Shown: positions 45,308-54,560 of the stretch, one piece after another
Numbering within the stretch: position 1 is the first letter of the stretch
How the letters are laid out: every line of letters begins with the position of its first letter
Assembly: GCF_001375495.1 (NCBI RefSeq)
Contig: NZ_LN831058.1
Coordinates: 1,074,768 to 1,138,767 of the forward strand
Reading direction: 5' to 3'
Length of the DNA: 64,000 nt
DNA from: Flaviflexus massiliensis
GTDB taxonomy: Bacteria; Actinomycetota; Actinomycetes; Actinomycetales; Actinomycetaceae
Program-made: the position numbers and the translations under genes
Notes under the pieces: generated by a model
What the model was told of the DNA's origin: nothing
The model's database searches: none
Seen by the model: the letters and a program-made list of their open reading frames with translations, nothing else

Positions 45308-46300
45308 ATGGGTTATGTCACGCCGGAGTTGGGTTCACCCACTGTCTACGTTGCCGGCTCCTTGTTCCTTGACGTCGTCATGGCGGGATTGAACCATGCG
45401 CCGCGCCCCGGTGAGGAGCAGTGGGTCGCTGGCAGTGCGATCATGCCCGGGGGAGTGGCAAACCAGGCCGTGGCTTGTGCTCGGCTGGGTATGAACGCCT
45501 CGGTCATTACCTACGTTGGGCGGGACCGTGCTGGCCACTGGGTGTCCGAGATGCTCGCTGACGAAAAGGTCGACATGAGCCTCGCGGAACCAACCGAATA
45601 CCAGAACATCACGGTATCGCTGGTCATGGAGGGGGACCGGGCTCTTACCACTCAGGGTGTTGACGAAGTTCCGCTTCCCCCGGAAGGTACCCCGGCCCCC
45701 GATATTTTCATGGCCTCCCTTCCCTATCTCGCGCGCGTGCGGGAGCAGGTGGCCTGCTGGCGCGAACAGGGCACGATCGTTATTGCCGACACCGGGTGGG
45801 ATGAGACGGGTCTGTGGCCCGAAGAGCACCTGCGTGCGCTCGACGTGGCTGATGTTTTTGTTCCCAACTGCGCTGAAGCGCAGCAGTACACGCGGACCCT
45901 AACGATTCCCGATGCGGCGCTTGCCCTGGTCGAGTACGTGCCGACCGTGGTTGTGACATGCGGCGGCGAGGGAGTGCATGTGACGCGGCGCGATGGCGAT
46001 AATATTCGAAGTGACGTGTTTCCAGCGATTGAGGTCGACGCCATCGACACCACGGGAGCGGGGGATGCGTTTAGCGCGGGTTTCGCAACCGGTTTGGCTA
46101 CGGGAGCTTCCCTGTCGGACAGCATTCATCTTGGCCAGTGCTCGGCTGCGTGGACCGTCTCAAAGATTGGCGGATCGTGCGCCGCGCCGGCCATGAATGA
46201 ACTAATCGAGTGGGTAGGAAACGATTCAGCCTTGAATGCGCTTGCGGGCGACTCGGTCCGTGCAGTGCAGGCGAGGGTTAACGGTGTTCGGACGCAATGA
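45308..46300 (+). CDS. PfkB/ribokinase family sugar kinase
   Basis: A 330-residue kinase. It has the N-terminal glycine pair region MPGGVANQAVACARLG (PfkB signature 1) and DTTGAGDAFSAGF (signature 2) with catalytic Asp253. ATG 45308 has no ribosome site and lies 6 nt from a -10 box, so the mRNA is probably leaderless. It is followed by a sugar ABC transporter (24 nt) and opposed by a GH4 phosphoglycosidase. It may phosphorylate the imported sugar or disaccharide, creating both the GH4 substrate and the DeoR effector; a role on the released monosaccharide is the alternative. Confidence 0.88.
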   Translation: MGYVTPELGSPTVYVAGSLFLDVVMAGLNHAPRPGEEQWVAGSAIMPGGVANQAVACARLGMNASVITYVGRDRAGHWVSEMLADEKVDMSLAEPTEYQNITVSLVMEGDRALTTQGVDEVPLPPEGTPAPDIFMASLPYLARVREQVACWREQGTIVIADTGWDETGLWPEEHLRALDVADVFVPNCAEAQQYTRTLTIPDAALALVEYVPTVVVTCGGEGVHVTRRDGDNIRSDVFPAIEVDAIDTTGAGDAFSAGFATGLATGASLSDSIHLGQCSAAWTVSKIGGSCAAPAMNELIEWVGNDSALNALAGDSVRAVQARVNGVRTQ

Positions 46301-46323
46301 TGCGCCGACGGAAGGAAACAACA

Positions 46324-47676
46324 ATGAAGACCAGCAAGAAGATCGTGGGACTGAGCGCGGCAGCGCTCCTCGTTCTCACGGCATGTAACCCCTCCTCGTC
46401 GGACGATGAGGAAACGACCGGTGGTGAAACTGATACCAGCGGTGAAGTCTCGACTGACATTAGCGAAGCGCCCGAACAGACACTTGTCGTGTGGGACCAG
46501 GAAGTTCGTGGCGGCCAGAACGAGCAGATGGAACGCCTCAACGAAGCGTTCACGGATAAGTACCCGAACATCAAGATCGAACGTAACTCGCAGTCGTTCG
46601 ACGACCTGCAAACCACCCTCCGCCTCGCGCTGACGGGTGCGGACGCACCGGATGTTGTTCAGGCCAACAACTCGCGTTCGATGATGGGCCAGTTCGTGTC
46701 CTCCGGTCAGATCCAGTGCCTTGACGACTACGTTGAGGCCTACGAATGGGATTCCCGCTTCGAAGAGTCGATCCTCTCCTACTCCTCCTACTCTGATGAT
46801 GCGAAGGTCTTCGGTGAGGGATGCGTCTACGGCTTGCCCCAGGTTGGCGAGACTGTCGGCATCTACTACTCCGAGTCCAAGCTCGACGAACTCGGCCTCG
46901 AATACCCCGAAACCTGGGACGAGCTCGAGTCGCAGCTGGCCGAGATCAAGGACGCCGGTGAAACTCCGCTCGTCCTCGGCAACATCGACAAGTGGCCCGC
47001 CGGCCACGTCTTCGGGCCTATCCAGGGCCAGTACGTAGAAGCCGACCAGATCTCCACCCTCGGCTTCGGCAACCCGGGTGCCTCGTGGGACACGGAAGAA
47101 AACATTGAAGCAGCCACCGAACTCCAGACCTGGGTTGAGGAAGGCTACTTCAACGACGGCGTCAACGGCGCAGACTACGACCAGGTGTGGCAGGACTTCG
47201 CCAACGGTGAGGGTGTCTACCTCATCGGTGGCTCGTGGCTCGCAGCCGACCTCGGTGAAGCGATGGGTGACGACGTGCGCTTCGCACTGCCCCCGAGCGA
47301 TGGACCCACGACGACCGGCGGCACCGGCCTGCCCTTCGCCATGACCTCCGCAGCCAAGGACCCGGATGTGGCAGCGGCCTACATCGACTTCATCACCTCC
47401 GATGAGGCCATGCAGATCCTGGCCGAAACCGGCAACGTTCCCGTCAACAACGCGGCCGACTACGCCGATGAGGCAGAGGGTGTTGTTGCGGACGTCATGA
47501 CCGCATTCGATGAGCTGACGACCGAAGGCAACATCACCCCCTACCTGGACTGGGCAACCGAGAACATGGACCAGGTGCTCGGTGATGCACTCCAGAACCT
47601 CATCGCAGGCAACTCCACTCCGGAAGAGTTCGTTCAGATTCTCGAAGAGGCCTACTCCGAGGCAACGACCGAATAA
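46324..47676 (+). CDS. Sugar ABC transporter substrate-binding lipoprotein
   Basis: A 450-residue family 1 solute-binding protein. The signal peptide ends in the lipobox LVLTAC with Cys21, followed by an acidic linker. The binding domain has TLVVWDQEVRGGQNEQMERL, NIKIERNSQSF, GADAPDVVQANNSRSMMGQF, CVYGLPQVGETVGIYY and GVYLIGGSWLAADLG, typical of oligosaccharide-binding proteins. GGAAGGAAAC precedes ATG 46324. Its stop overlaps the first permease as TAATG. No ATPase gene is in the set; a shared MsiK-type ATPase encoded elsewhere is likely, as in other actinobacteria. Confidence 0.93.
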   Translation: MKTSKKIVGLSAAALLVLTACNPSSSDDEETTGGETDTSGEVSTDISEAPEQTLVVWDQEVRGGQNEQMERLNEAFTDKYPNIKIERNSQSFDDLQTTLRLALTGADAPDVVQANNSRSMMGQFVSSGQIQCLDDYVEAYEWDSRFEESILSYSSYSDDAKVFGEGCVYGLPQVGETVGIYYSESKLDELGLEYPETWDELESQLAEIKDAGETPLVLGNIDKWPAGHVFGPIQGQYVEADQISTLGFGNPGASWDTEENIEAATELQTWVEEGYFNDGVNGADYDQVWQDFANGEGVYLIGGSWLAADLGEAMGDDVRFALPPSDGPTTTGGTGLPFAMTSAAKDPDVAAAYIDFITSDEAMQILAETGNVPVNNAADYADEAEGVVADVMTAFDELTTEGNITPYLDWATENMDQVLGDALQNLIAGNSTPEEFVQILEEAYSEATTE

Positions 47677-48611
47677 TGGCAGTAGTACCTGAGGTTGCCG
47701 GCACCACCACCGGTGGTGCCGGCCCTCGGCGCAAGGCGCACAGCAAACGACGTACCCGACTCGTCACAACGGTCGGTCTGCTCACCATCCCGGCTCTCGT
47801 CTACGGCGCCTTTATCATCTACCCGATCATCCGAGTCATCGGACTGTCCATGTGGGAGTGGGACGGACTGGGGGATGCTACCTGGGCGGGCTTCGACAAC
47901 TACGTTGCGGTCTGGGAAGACGAAAGGCTGCGGGCTGCGTTCCTGCACGGCCTTGTCCTCATCTTCTTCTTCGCGATCCTCCCCATCATCATTGGCCTAC
48001 CCCTCGCCTCGATTCTTGTCCGCAGTAAGGCGCGGGGCCTCGGGTTCTTCCGCACCGTCGTCTTCCTCCCGCAGGTCATTGCCATGGTGGTCCTCGCGGT
48101 TGCGTGGCGCAACATCTATGCCTTGAACGGGCCCATCAATACCGTTCTGGGATGGTTTGGTGTGGAAATGAAGGAGTCGTTCCTCGGTTCCTTCACGTGG
48201 GCGCTGCCCGCGGTGGGCTTCATCGGTACCTGGGTGTCGGTCGGTCTTGTCACGGTGCTCCTCATGTCCGGCATTGCCCGCATTGACGAGTCCTACTACG
48301 AGGCCGCGACGCTTGATGGCGTGGGAGCCTTCGGAAAATTCCGGTACATTACCCTCCCCGCCGTGCGTGCAGAGATCCTCGTCTGCATCACCCTGACAAC
48401 GATCAACGCACTCAAAACCTTCGACCTCGTCTACATGACAACAGCGGGCGGCCCCGGAACATCGACGACCGTTCCCGCCTACGAGGTCTATTACCAGGCC
48501 TTCAGGGCCGGCAGCGTTGGGACTGCGTCCGCGCTGGCCGTGCTCCTGACGCTCCTGATCTTCTCCATCAACCTCGTGGTCAATATCCTCGGTGAAAGGG
48601 AAAAGAAGTAA
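47676..48611 (+). CDS. Sugar ABC transporter permease, MalF/UgpA type
   Basis: A 311-residue permease with six hydrophobic segments. The EAA loop YYEAATLDGVGAFGKFRYITLPAV is canonical for CUT1 transporters. A basic, Gly/Thr-rich N-terminal tail precedes LVTTVGLLTIPALVYGAFI. It is translationally coupled to the binding protein and abuts the second permease with no spacer. Confidence 0.93.
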   Translation: MAVVPEVAGTTTGGAGPRRKAHSKRRTRLVTTVGLLTIPALVYGAFIIYPIIRVIGLSMWEWDGLGDATWAGFDNYVAVWEDERLRAAFLHGLVLIFFFAILPIIIGLPLASILVRSKARGLGFFRTVVFLPQVIAMVVLAVAWRNIYALNGPINTVLGWFGVEMKESFLGSFTWALPAVGFIGTWVSVGLVTVLLMSGIARIDESYYEAATLDGVGAFGKFRYITLPAVRAEILVCITLTTINALKTFDLVYMTTAGGPGTSTTVPAYEVYYQAFRAGSVGTASALAVLLTLLIFSINLVVNILGEREKK

Positions 48612-49415
48612 ATGTCCCGTACCGAGCGCATTGGCACCTATGCCATCCTCTGCCTCTTCGCAATCTCTGCCCTGTACCCGATCCTGTCGGTTTTCATCCG
48701 CTCCCTCGACTCCACGGTCGCGACCGACCATTCGTGGGGACACTTCGAGAACTACGCGACTGCGTGGGATGACGGTAACTTCAATCTGTACATGAAGAAC
48801 TCGGTGATGATCGCGGTGCTGGTCGTCACCACGGCCCTCATCCTCTCGATCATGACCGGATACGTTCTTGGCGTCATCAGACCCAGGGGCGGAAATATTA
48901 TCTTCTTCATCTTCCTCGCGGGCATGATGGTCCCGTCCGAGGCACTCGTCATTCCCCTGTTCTACGACCTGCGAGACCTGGGATTGACGGACACGATCTG
49001 GGCGGTCGCGATGCCACAGATCGCCCAGTCACTCGCATTCGGCACGTTCTGGATGAGAGCGTACTTCCGGGGCGTCAACCCATCGGTGATCGATGCGGCC
49101 CGCATGGACGGGGCGAGCGAATGGCAGGTGCTGTGGCGAGTGCTGCTCCCGATGGGTCGTCCAGCGATCGTCACCCAGATCATGATCACGTTCATGTGGA
49201 CCTGGAACGACTTCCTCATCCCGCTCGTTATGTCCCCCATGGGCAAGTTCCGCACCGCCCCCATGAGCCTCGCGTTCTTCGAAACGAACCACACCTCATC
49301 GGCGGTCCTCATGGCAGCGGCAGCGGTGCTTGTTGCCCTCCCCATGATCATCCTCTACGTGTTCCTGCAGAAGTACTTCATTGCGGGCATGACCGAGGGC
49401 GCAGTCAAGGAATAG
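48612..49415 (+). CDS. Sugar ABC transporter permease, MalG type
   Basis: A 267-residue permease with six hydrophobic segments. The EAA loop is VIDAARMDGASEWQVLWRVLLPMGRPAI, followed by FMWTWNDFLIPLV, as in MalG/LacG-like proteins. It begins at the first base after the MalF-like stop codon. It completes the CUT1 membrane pair of the transporter at 46324-49415. Confidence 0.93.
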   Translation: MSRTERIGTYAILCLFAISALYPILSVFIRSLDSTVATDHSWGHFENYATAWDDGNFNLYMKNSVMIAVLVVTTALILSIMTGYVLGVIRPRGGNIIFFIFLAGMMVPSEALVIPLFYDLRDLGLTDTIWAVAMPQIAQSLAFGTFWMRAYFRGVNPSVIDAARMDGASEWQVLWRVLLPMGRPAIVTQIMITFMWTWNDFLIPLVMSPMGKFRTAPMSLAFFETNHTSSAVLMAAAAVLVALPMIILYVFLQKYFIAGMTEGAVKE

Positions 49416-49705
49416 GTCGATCATTCGGCATGTAACCAGATAGCAAAGTGATAATCGGATTGGCGTCCAATTAACCGGTTACGTAGCGAGAAGGGCATGT
49501 ACAGGCCCGGAAGGGCCAGCACCTCCTCGCCCCTCACTCACAGCCACAGTGATGGATACGTGCTCATAGCTGCGCAATAATGATCGCCAAATTGGGAATT
49601 TCTCCCATATTCTTCCAAAAGAGTCCAATTGTACGTAGGCTGTGGCCTACAGCGCCCCACTATGGTGAAAATCCCGGGGTGATGGTCGGGCTTCAAGGAG
49701 GAAGC
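49416..49705. other. Intergenic region upstream of the PIG-L gene
   Basis: 290 bases with no gene. An inverted repeat GTAGGC/GCCTAC (49635-49640 and 49645-49650, loop TGTG) may be an operator or part of the promoter of the secreted deacetylase gene. Confidence 0.4.
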
Positions 49706-52700
49706 ATGAAAAGGAAAATAGGACTGGCGATGGTTGCCATCGCCGGCCTGCTGACCCCAACATTAGCGAGCGCTGATGATGGGGCCAGTGCCGAAGAAAC
49801 ACTACAGATAGAAGAGGGCACCCGCGCCACGGATGTCTCGCCCGTCAAACTCGACGTGCTGGGCGTCTGGTCGCACCCGGATGATGATGCGGGGATTATT
49901 GCCCCGTGTGGCGTCTGGGGTGACCTGGCAGATATTGATTGCGGCATCATGCTCACCACTCGCGGTGAGGGTGGTTCGAACTCGGTGGGGCCGGAGGCAG
50001 GTCCCGACCTAGGACTGCGCCGTGAGAACGAGGACCGTGCTTCGCATGTTCGTGCAGGCACGGTCGACATGTATTACCTCGACAAGGTCGACTTCTTCTA
50101 CAACACGTCTGCACCGCTGACGGAGCAGGCCTGGGGTGAAGAAGACGTGCTGAGGCGCGCTGTACGCGTGGTTCGTGAAACCCAGCCGGAGATCCTTGTT
50201 TCCTGGACGGGATCCGTCTCGGCAGGGCACGGCAACCACCAGTACGCGGGCAGGCTCGCATACGATGCTGCGGCAGCAGCCTCCGATCCGACAATGTTCC
50301 CCGAACAACTTGAGGGACCGGATGCGACCGACGTGTGGCAGGTGAAGAAGGTTGTCCAGCAGACCTGGGGCAACCCCGATGGCACCGGGCGCGTGACCGA
50401 TGCTCCGAACTGTATGGCTGACTACCAGCCGAACAACCCGAACGCCTACACGATCCACGGCACGTGGACCGGCTACGAATCCCCGTACGAATGGGTGGAA
50501 GGCAACACCGCAGGCAAGCCCGCCGGCGAAAAGAAGACCTGGGCCCAGGTTGGTCGGGAAGATGGGCAGCTGCACGCCACCCAGGCCCGCACCATGGTCA
50601 AGAACACTGTCGACCCCGGATGCGTCAACTACCTTATCGGTGAATCATGGGTTCCCATGCAGGAGCTCGGAACCGAGGCGGCCGGTAACGACCTCGCCGT
50701 CCACTACGGTTCTTCGATCCAGGATCCGGGCGGCATGCCGCTCGGCACCATCTACTACCCGGAAGCAACCGAATACTTTGCTGCCCCGGGCGAAACCACT
50801 CCCGTGACGCTCACCGTCACCGCCGGTGAGACCGCGACCCCCGCGGGTACCGCTACCGTTGATGTCCCCGAGGGCTGGAGCGTCGAGAGCGACGCACAGA
50901 TCCCGGCACTCAACCCCGGACAGAGTGAAACGGTCACCTTCACCGTCAACGTGGCACCGGATGCTCCACCCGGCGTGGTGCGCCTGCCGGTGAGGTTCGC
51001 TGGCGCCGATGTCACCGCCTACAATGAAACCCACGTGGAAGTCACCGCACCGGTTGATGGTCGCTTCTCCCGCTGGGGCAACTTCCTCGAATTTGAGGAA
51101 TGGGCCGATGCCTCCGGTGTCCGCGTGGAAGGTAACTCTCCCGCGATCAACCAGATCGGCGCAGGCGAATCCGTGTCTCTCGATGTTGACGTCACCAACA
51201 GGACCTCCGAGGCCGCATCGGGAACCGTTGAATTCGACATCCCAGATGGCTTCGTTATCGACAACGAAAGTGTGTCGTTCGAGAACATTCCCGCGGGTGA
51301 AACCGAGGTTGTGACCGCGATACTGACGAACACGGACCCGTCCGATATGGGCGGGCGCATCGACGCTCTTACGGCCACCACCACGTCCGGTACGTCGGTT
51401 GCTGAGGAGACGATGCAGCTCTACGTTGTTCCCTCGACTGTGATTCCGCAGCTCGAAGCGGCCCCGGACATCGATGGTGCCGGCAATGAATACACGCAGG
51501 CTATCGATATCTCCAACCACTGGGAAGGCCCCGAATGTGAGAGCGACACCGACTGCGGTGCCGACTCTACGACGAAGCTCGGCTGGTTCGACGACGCCCT
51601 CTACATGTGGATCGACGTCGTTGATGACACGGCCTCTGCCGCTGCCACCCCCGACCGTTGCTTCGGTCATTGGCTTGTTGACTCCGTCGAGGTTCAGCTC
51701 GATCCCCTCGGTAACTCCGTCGACACGTCATCGACCTTCAAGCTCGGCGTCTTCCCCTTCACTGACGATGCTGACAACTGGGCCGGCAACGGCGTTAACG
51801 GACCGTGCTGGACGAGGGACGCTGACAACCACCAGGGCTTCTCGTCTGGACCGCTCGCAGCTGACATTGAGGGCGGACTGAACGCCGAAGGTGTCGAGGT
51901 TGCGGTCTATGCGGAACGTGAGGGTAACGCCTACGTGGGTGGCCGCTACCAGATCGAGGTCAAGATTCCTCTCGATCAGCTCCCCGCAGCCACCGGACCC
52001 ACCTCCGACGCACCCACGGGTGATCAATCCACCAACGAGGTTGATCCCACCTACATGGGACTCAACATTTCCCCTTACGACACGGACAACCAGAATTTTG
52101 TTGGTGAAACCAGGCTCGCCTGGTCCGCTTTCGGATCGCAGCAGTCTGAACCGTACCGCTGGGGCCACGCCTACCTCGAGGGCTACGCACCGCCGGCGGA
52201 TCGTTCGACCGAGGTATCGGAACCCATCATCCCCAACACCGCACTCCTCGGTGTGGAATCCCCGCAAACCGTCTACCAGTCCGCAGTGTCCGGTAACACC
52301 ATTGCGGGAGAGCAGCCCAACAGCGCGGTCACCGTCACCCCGTCCCTGACGGGAGACACGGTCTCCCTCGCCGTCGAGAGCGCGGATGCTGGCACGGTTC
52401 GGGCCTTCCTCTGGCAGGGCGACCCCACCTATATTCCGGTGTGGACGAGCTCCTGTGAGGTGTCCGAATACGGTAACGATGCCTGCTCCGCATCCGATGG
52501 TCAGGCTCGCCCCTGGGCTCCGGACCTGAATGGCAGGCTCCTCGCCTCGAGCGAAGCCGCTGCTACCGCAGGAAGCCTCAACCTGGACCTAGCCGACGTC
52601 ACCGTCGACACGGAACAGGAAGCCTACTTGCTCGTCTCCTACGCGGACGACACCACGGTCGAAGCCTGGTCTTTCCCGGTTTCGGCTAAGGACGAAGATC

Positions 52701-53434
52701 CCGAGGAGCCCGAGGAGCCGGGTGAACCACCCGTCACCCCGACCAAGGGCAACCTGTTCTACATCGCCAACTCCTGGACCACCACCAAGGCCGATCAGAC
52801 CGTCGTCTTCGGACGCAAGGGTGACGAAGTGCTTGTTGGCGACTGGGACGGCGACGGCAAGGACACCCTCGGCGTCCGCCGCGGCAACGAGTTCTTCCTC
52901 GACAACACCATCAAGTCCGGCAACGCCGACATCTCCTTCCGCTACGGCAAGGTAACCGACGAAGTTCTCGTCGGCGACTGGAACGGAGACGGCAAGGACA
53001 CGATCGCTGTGCGCCGCGGCAACACCTACCACGTGAAGAACACGCTCGTGGGCGGCAATGCCGATACCAAGTTCAACTACGGTCGCGTCACGGACGAGGC
53101 GTACGTTGGCGACTTCGACGGTGACGGCAAGGACACGTTCACGGTGCGTCGTGGCAACACCTTCTATGTCGCCAATGCCCTGAAGGGCGGCAATGCCGAT
53201 GCCAAGTTCAACTACGGCAGGGCAACCGACGAAGTCTTCGTCGGCACCTTCAAGGCAGACGCCAACGACACGATCGCGATCCGTCGTGGCAACGTCTTCC
53301 ACGTGAAGTACACGCTCTCGGGCGGCCCGGCCGATGTCTCGATCGGATACGGCAAGGCGTCCGATATTGCCTACATTGGTGACTTTGACGGAGACGGCAT
53401 CGACACCCCAGTCGTGAACCGCTACGTCAAGTAA
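49706..53434 (+). CDS. Secreted PIG-L family deacetylase with CBM-like and FG-GAP-like domains
   Basis: A 1242-residue exported protein. A signal peptide of about 23 residues ends near LASA. The PIG-L domain (about 48-270) has the zinc motif HPDDD (57-61) and GHGNHQ (174-179), indicating removal of acetyl from an N-acetylated sugar. It is followed by two Ig/NEW3-like beta domains, then a region (about 585-840) with DISNHWEGPE...LGWFDDALYMWIDVVD that resembles a CBM9-like sugar-binding fold. After a Pro/Glu-rich linker come five FG-GAP-like repeats (from about 1013). ATG 49706 follows AAGGAGGA. No LPXTG anchor. It lies downstream of a sugar importer. Confidence 0.85.
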   Translation: MKRKIGLAMVAIAGLLTPTLASADDGASAEETLQIEEGTRATDVSPVKLDVLGVWSHPDDDAGIIAPCGVWGDLADIDCGIMLTTRGEGGSNSVGPEAGPDLGLRRENEDRASHVRAGTVDMYYLDKVDFFYNTSAPLTEQAWGEEDVLRRAVRVVRETQPEILVSWTGSVSAGHGNHQYAGRLAYDAAAAASDPTMFPEQLEGPDATDVWQVKKVVQQTWGNPDGTGRVTDAPNCMADYQPNNPNAYTIHGTWTGYESPYEWVEGNTAGKPAGEKKTWAQVGREDGQLHATQARTMVKNTVDPGCVNYLIGESWVPMQELGTEAAGNDLAVHYGSSIQDPGGMPLGTIYYPEATEYFAAPGETTPVTLTVTAGETATPAGTATVDVPEGWSVESDAQIPALNPGQSETVTFTVNVAPDAPPGVVRLPVRFAGADVTAYNETHVEVTAPVDGRFSRWGNFLEFEEWADASGVRVEGNSPAINQIGAGESVSLDVDVTNRTSEAASGTVEFDIPDGFVIDNESVSFENIPAGETEVVTAILTNTDPSDMGGRIDALTATTTSGTSVAEETMQLYVVPSTVIPQLEAAPDIDGAGNEYTQAIDISNHWEGPECESDTDCGADSTTKLGWFDDALYMWIDVVDDTASAAATPDRCFGHWLVDSVEVQLDPLGNSVDTSSTFKLGVFPFTDDADNWAGNGVNGPCWTRDADNHQGFSSGPLAADIEGGLNAEGVEVAVYAEREGNAYVGGRYQIEVKIPLDQLPAATGPTSDAPTGDQSTNEVDPTYMGLNISPYDTDNQNFVGETRLAWSAFGSQQSEPYRWGHAYLEGYAPPADRSTEVSEPIIPNTALLGVESPQTVYQSAVSGNTIAGEQPNSAVTVTPSLTGDTVSLAVESADAGTVRAFLWQGDPTYIPVWTSSCEVSEYGNDACSASDGQARPWAPDLNGRLLASSEAAATAGSLNLDLADVTVDTEQEAYLLVSYADDTTVEAWSFPVSAKDEDPEEPEEPGEPPVTPTKGNLFYIANSWTTTKADQTVVFGRKGDEVLVGDWDGDGKDTLGVRRGNEFFLDNTIKSGNADISFRYGKVTDEVLVGDWNGDGKDTIAVRRGNTYHVKNTLVGGNADTKFNYGRVTDEAYVGDFDGDGKDTFTVRRGNTFYVANALKGGNADAKFNYGRATDEVFVGTFKADANDTIAIRRGNVFHVKYTLSGGPADVSIGYGKASDIAYIGDFDGDGIDTPVVNRYVK
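52744..53431 (+). repeat. Five FG-GAP/VCBS-like repeats in the deacetylase
   Basis: About 44-residue units with the core VGDWDGDGKDT...VRRGN...YG. Repeats 1-3 and 5 keep a DxDGDGxDT-type calcium-binding loop, while repeat 4 has FKADANDT and probably cannot bind calcium. Such arrays form partial beta-propellers used in adhesion or substrate contact. Confidence 0.85.
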
Positions 53435-53445
53435 CGCCTCCCGCC

Positions 53446-53509
53446 GCTATCCCAAGCCTGTGGGATAGCAGGCATCAACGGTACTCCCCGGGGCACAAAG
53501 CCCCGGGGA
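53446..53509 (+). terminator. Tandem hairpins after the deacetylase gene
   Basis: Hairpin one is GCTATCCCA/TGGGATAGC (53446-53454/53461-53469). Hairpin two is TCCCCGGGGC/GCCCCGGGGA (53485-53494/53500-53509) with loop ACAAA. Both are perfect stems without a strong T-tract. Confidence 0.7.
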
Positions 53510-53558
53510 TTACCCATGTCTTGAGCGCTGCCGAGCTGAGAATCGATAGGGTAGGAAC

Positions 53559-54221
53559 ATGCCAAGAACACTCTTGAGAGAACTCGGTTTGGAGAGCATG
53601 CCCGCGGGAGTGCTGTGGGACATGGACGGGACGATCATCGACACCGAACCCGAATGGCTTGCAGCCTCCATTGCCGTCGTCGAAGAGCATGGCGGCATCT
53701 GGCACCCTGACGAGGATCCGCAGCGAGTCCTCGGTGTCTCCTCGAAAGATCATGCGGAGGCGCTCGCGGACGCGGTGCGACGCGGGGGAGAAGAGGCTGA
53801 CGCATGGGAACTTTTCGACCAGGTTGTTGCCCACATTGAAGAACACATCCGTGCCGGTGTTCCGCTCATCCCCGGTGCCGGTGAGCTCCTCGACTTCTTC
53901 CAGGAGAATGGGGTTCCCCAGGCTCTCGTCACTGCTTCCCCGCGCAACCTCGTTCAGGCCCTCGTCGATGGAATACCCCATCACCCATTCACAACCTTTG
54001 TGTCCGGGAGCGATGACATCCCTGGCAAACCCAACCCCGCACCCTACCTGCTTGGGGCAAGTCGGCTCGGTGTGGACATTGAGAAGTGTTTGGCGTTCGA
54101 GGATTCGATGACGGGACTGGCTGCGGCGCGCGGCTCGGGTGCCACCGTTCACGCGGTGACCGAACGCCCCCTCGCCACCCTGCTCGAGTACCTCCCCGGG
54201 AGCGGAAACGAAGCCCGTTAA
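53559..54221 (+). CDS. HAD superfamily hydrolase, beta-phosphoglucomutase-like
   Basis: A 220-residue phosphatase/mutase. Motif I is WDMDGTIIDTE, motif II Thr is in ALVTASP, motif III Lys is in GKPNPAPY, and motif IV is CLAFEDSMTG. It is a paralogue of the protein at 26278-26919. ATG 53559 follows GGTAGGAAC. It stands alone; the substrate is unknown. Confidence 0.88.
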   Translation: MPRTLLRELGLESMPAGVLWDMDGTIIDTEPEWLAASIAVVEEHGGIWHPDEDPQRVLGVSSKDHAEALADAVRRGGEEADAWELFDQVVAHIEEHIRAGVPLIPGAGELLDFFQENGVPQALVTASPRNLVQALVDGIPHHPFTTFVSGSDDIPGKPNPAPYLLGASRLGVDIEKCLAFEDSMTGLAAARGSGATVHAVTERPLATLLEYLPGSGNEAR

Positions 54222-54339
54222 CTGGCGTCAATGCGGCGTTTCCCAAGTGTTTACTTTGGGCGTGAATTCGTGGTCCACAACTCGAAAATTGGCAGTTTTG
54301 GGCTATTGCCCTGAATCGCTCGTGTGAGAGAATCGAGCC

Positions 54340-54540
54340 ATGGGTCATGCACTTAAGACTTTCTTCGGAGCCGTTATCGGCCTGCTCGTCACCTTCGTCG
54401 TCCTCCTCATCGCCATCGAGGTGGCCTTGCACTTCATCATGGGTGAGCCCCAGGTGAACCTCTCCGTCCTCATCGCCCTCGTTGGAACCCTGGCACTCTT
54501 CGCCTGGAACGCCTACCGCAGGCAGACGCGAGTCGTCTAG
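54340..54540 (+). CDS. Small membrane protein, two predicted spans
   Basis: 66 residues with spans at about 9-30 and 40-57, an amphipathic link HFIMGEPQVNL and a basic tail AYRRQTRVV. No family recognised. The ATG lacks a strong ribosome site (GAATCGAGCC), but the length, hydrophobic pattern, codon use and an immediate intrinsic terminator support a real gene. Confidence 0.65.
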   Translation: MGHALKTFFGAVIGLLVTFVVLLIAIEVALHFIMGEPQVNLSVLIALVGTLALFAWNAYRRQTRVV

Positions 54541-54560
54541 CAGCACGCAAGAGAGAAGGA

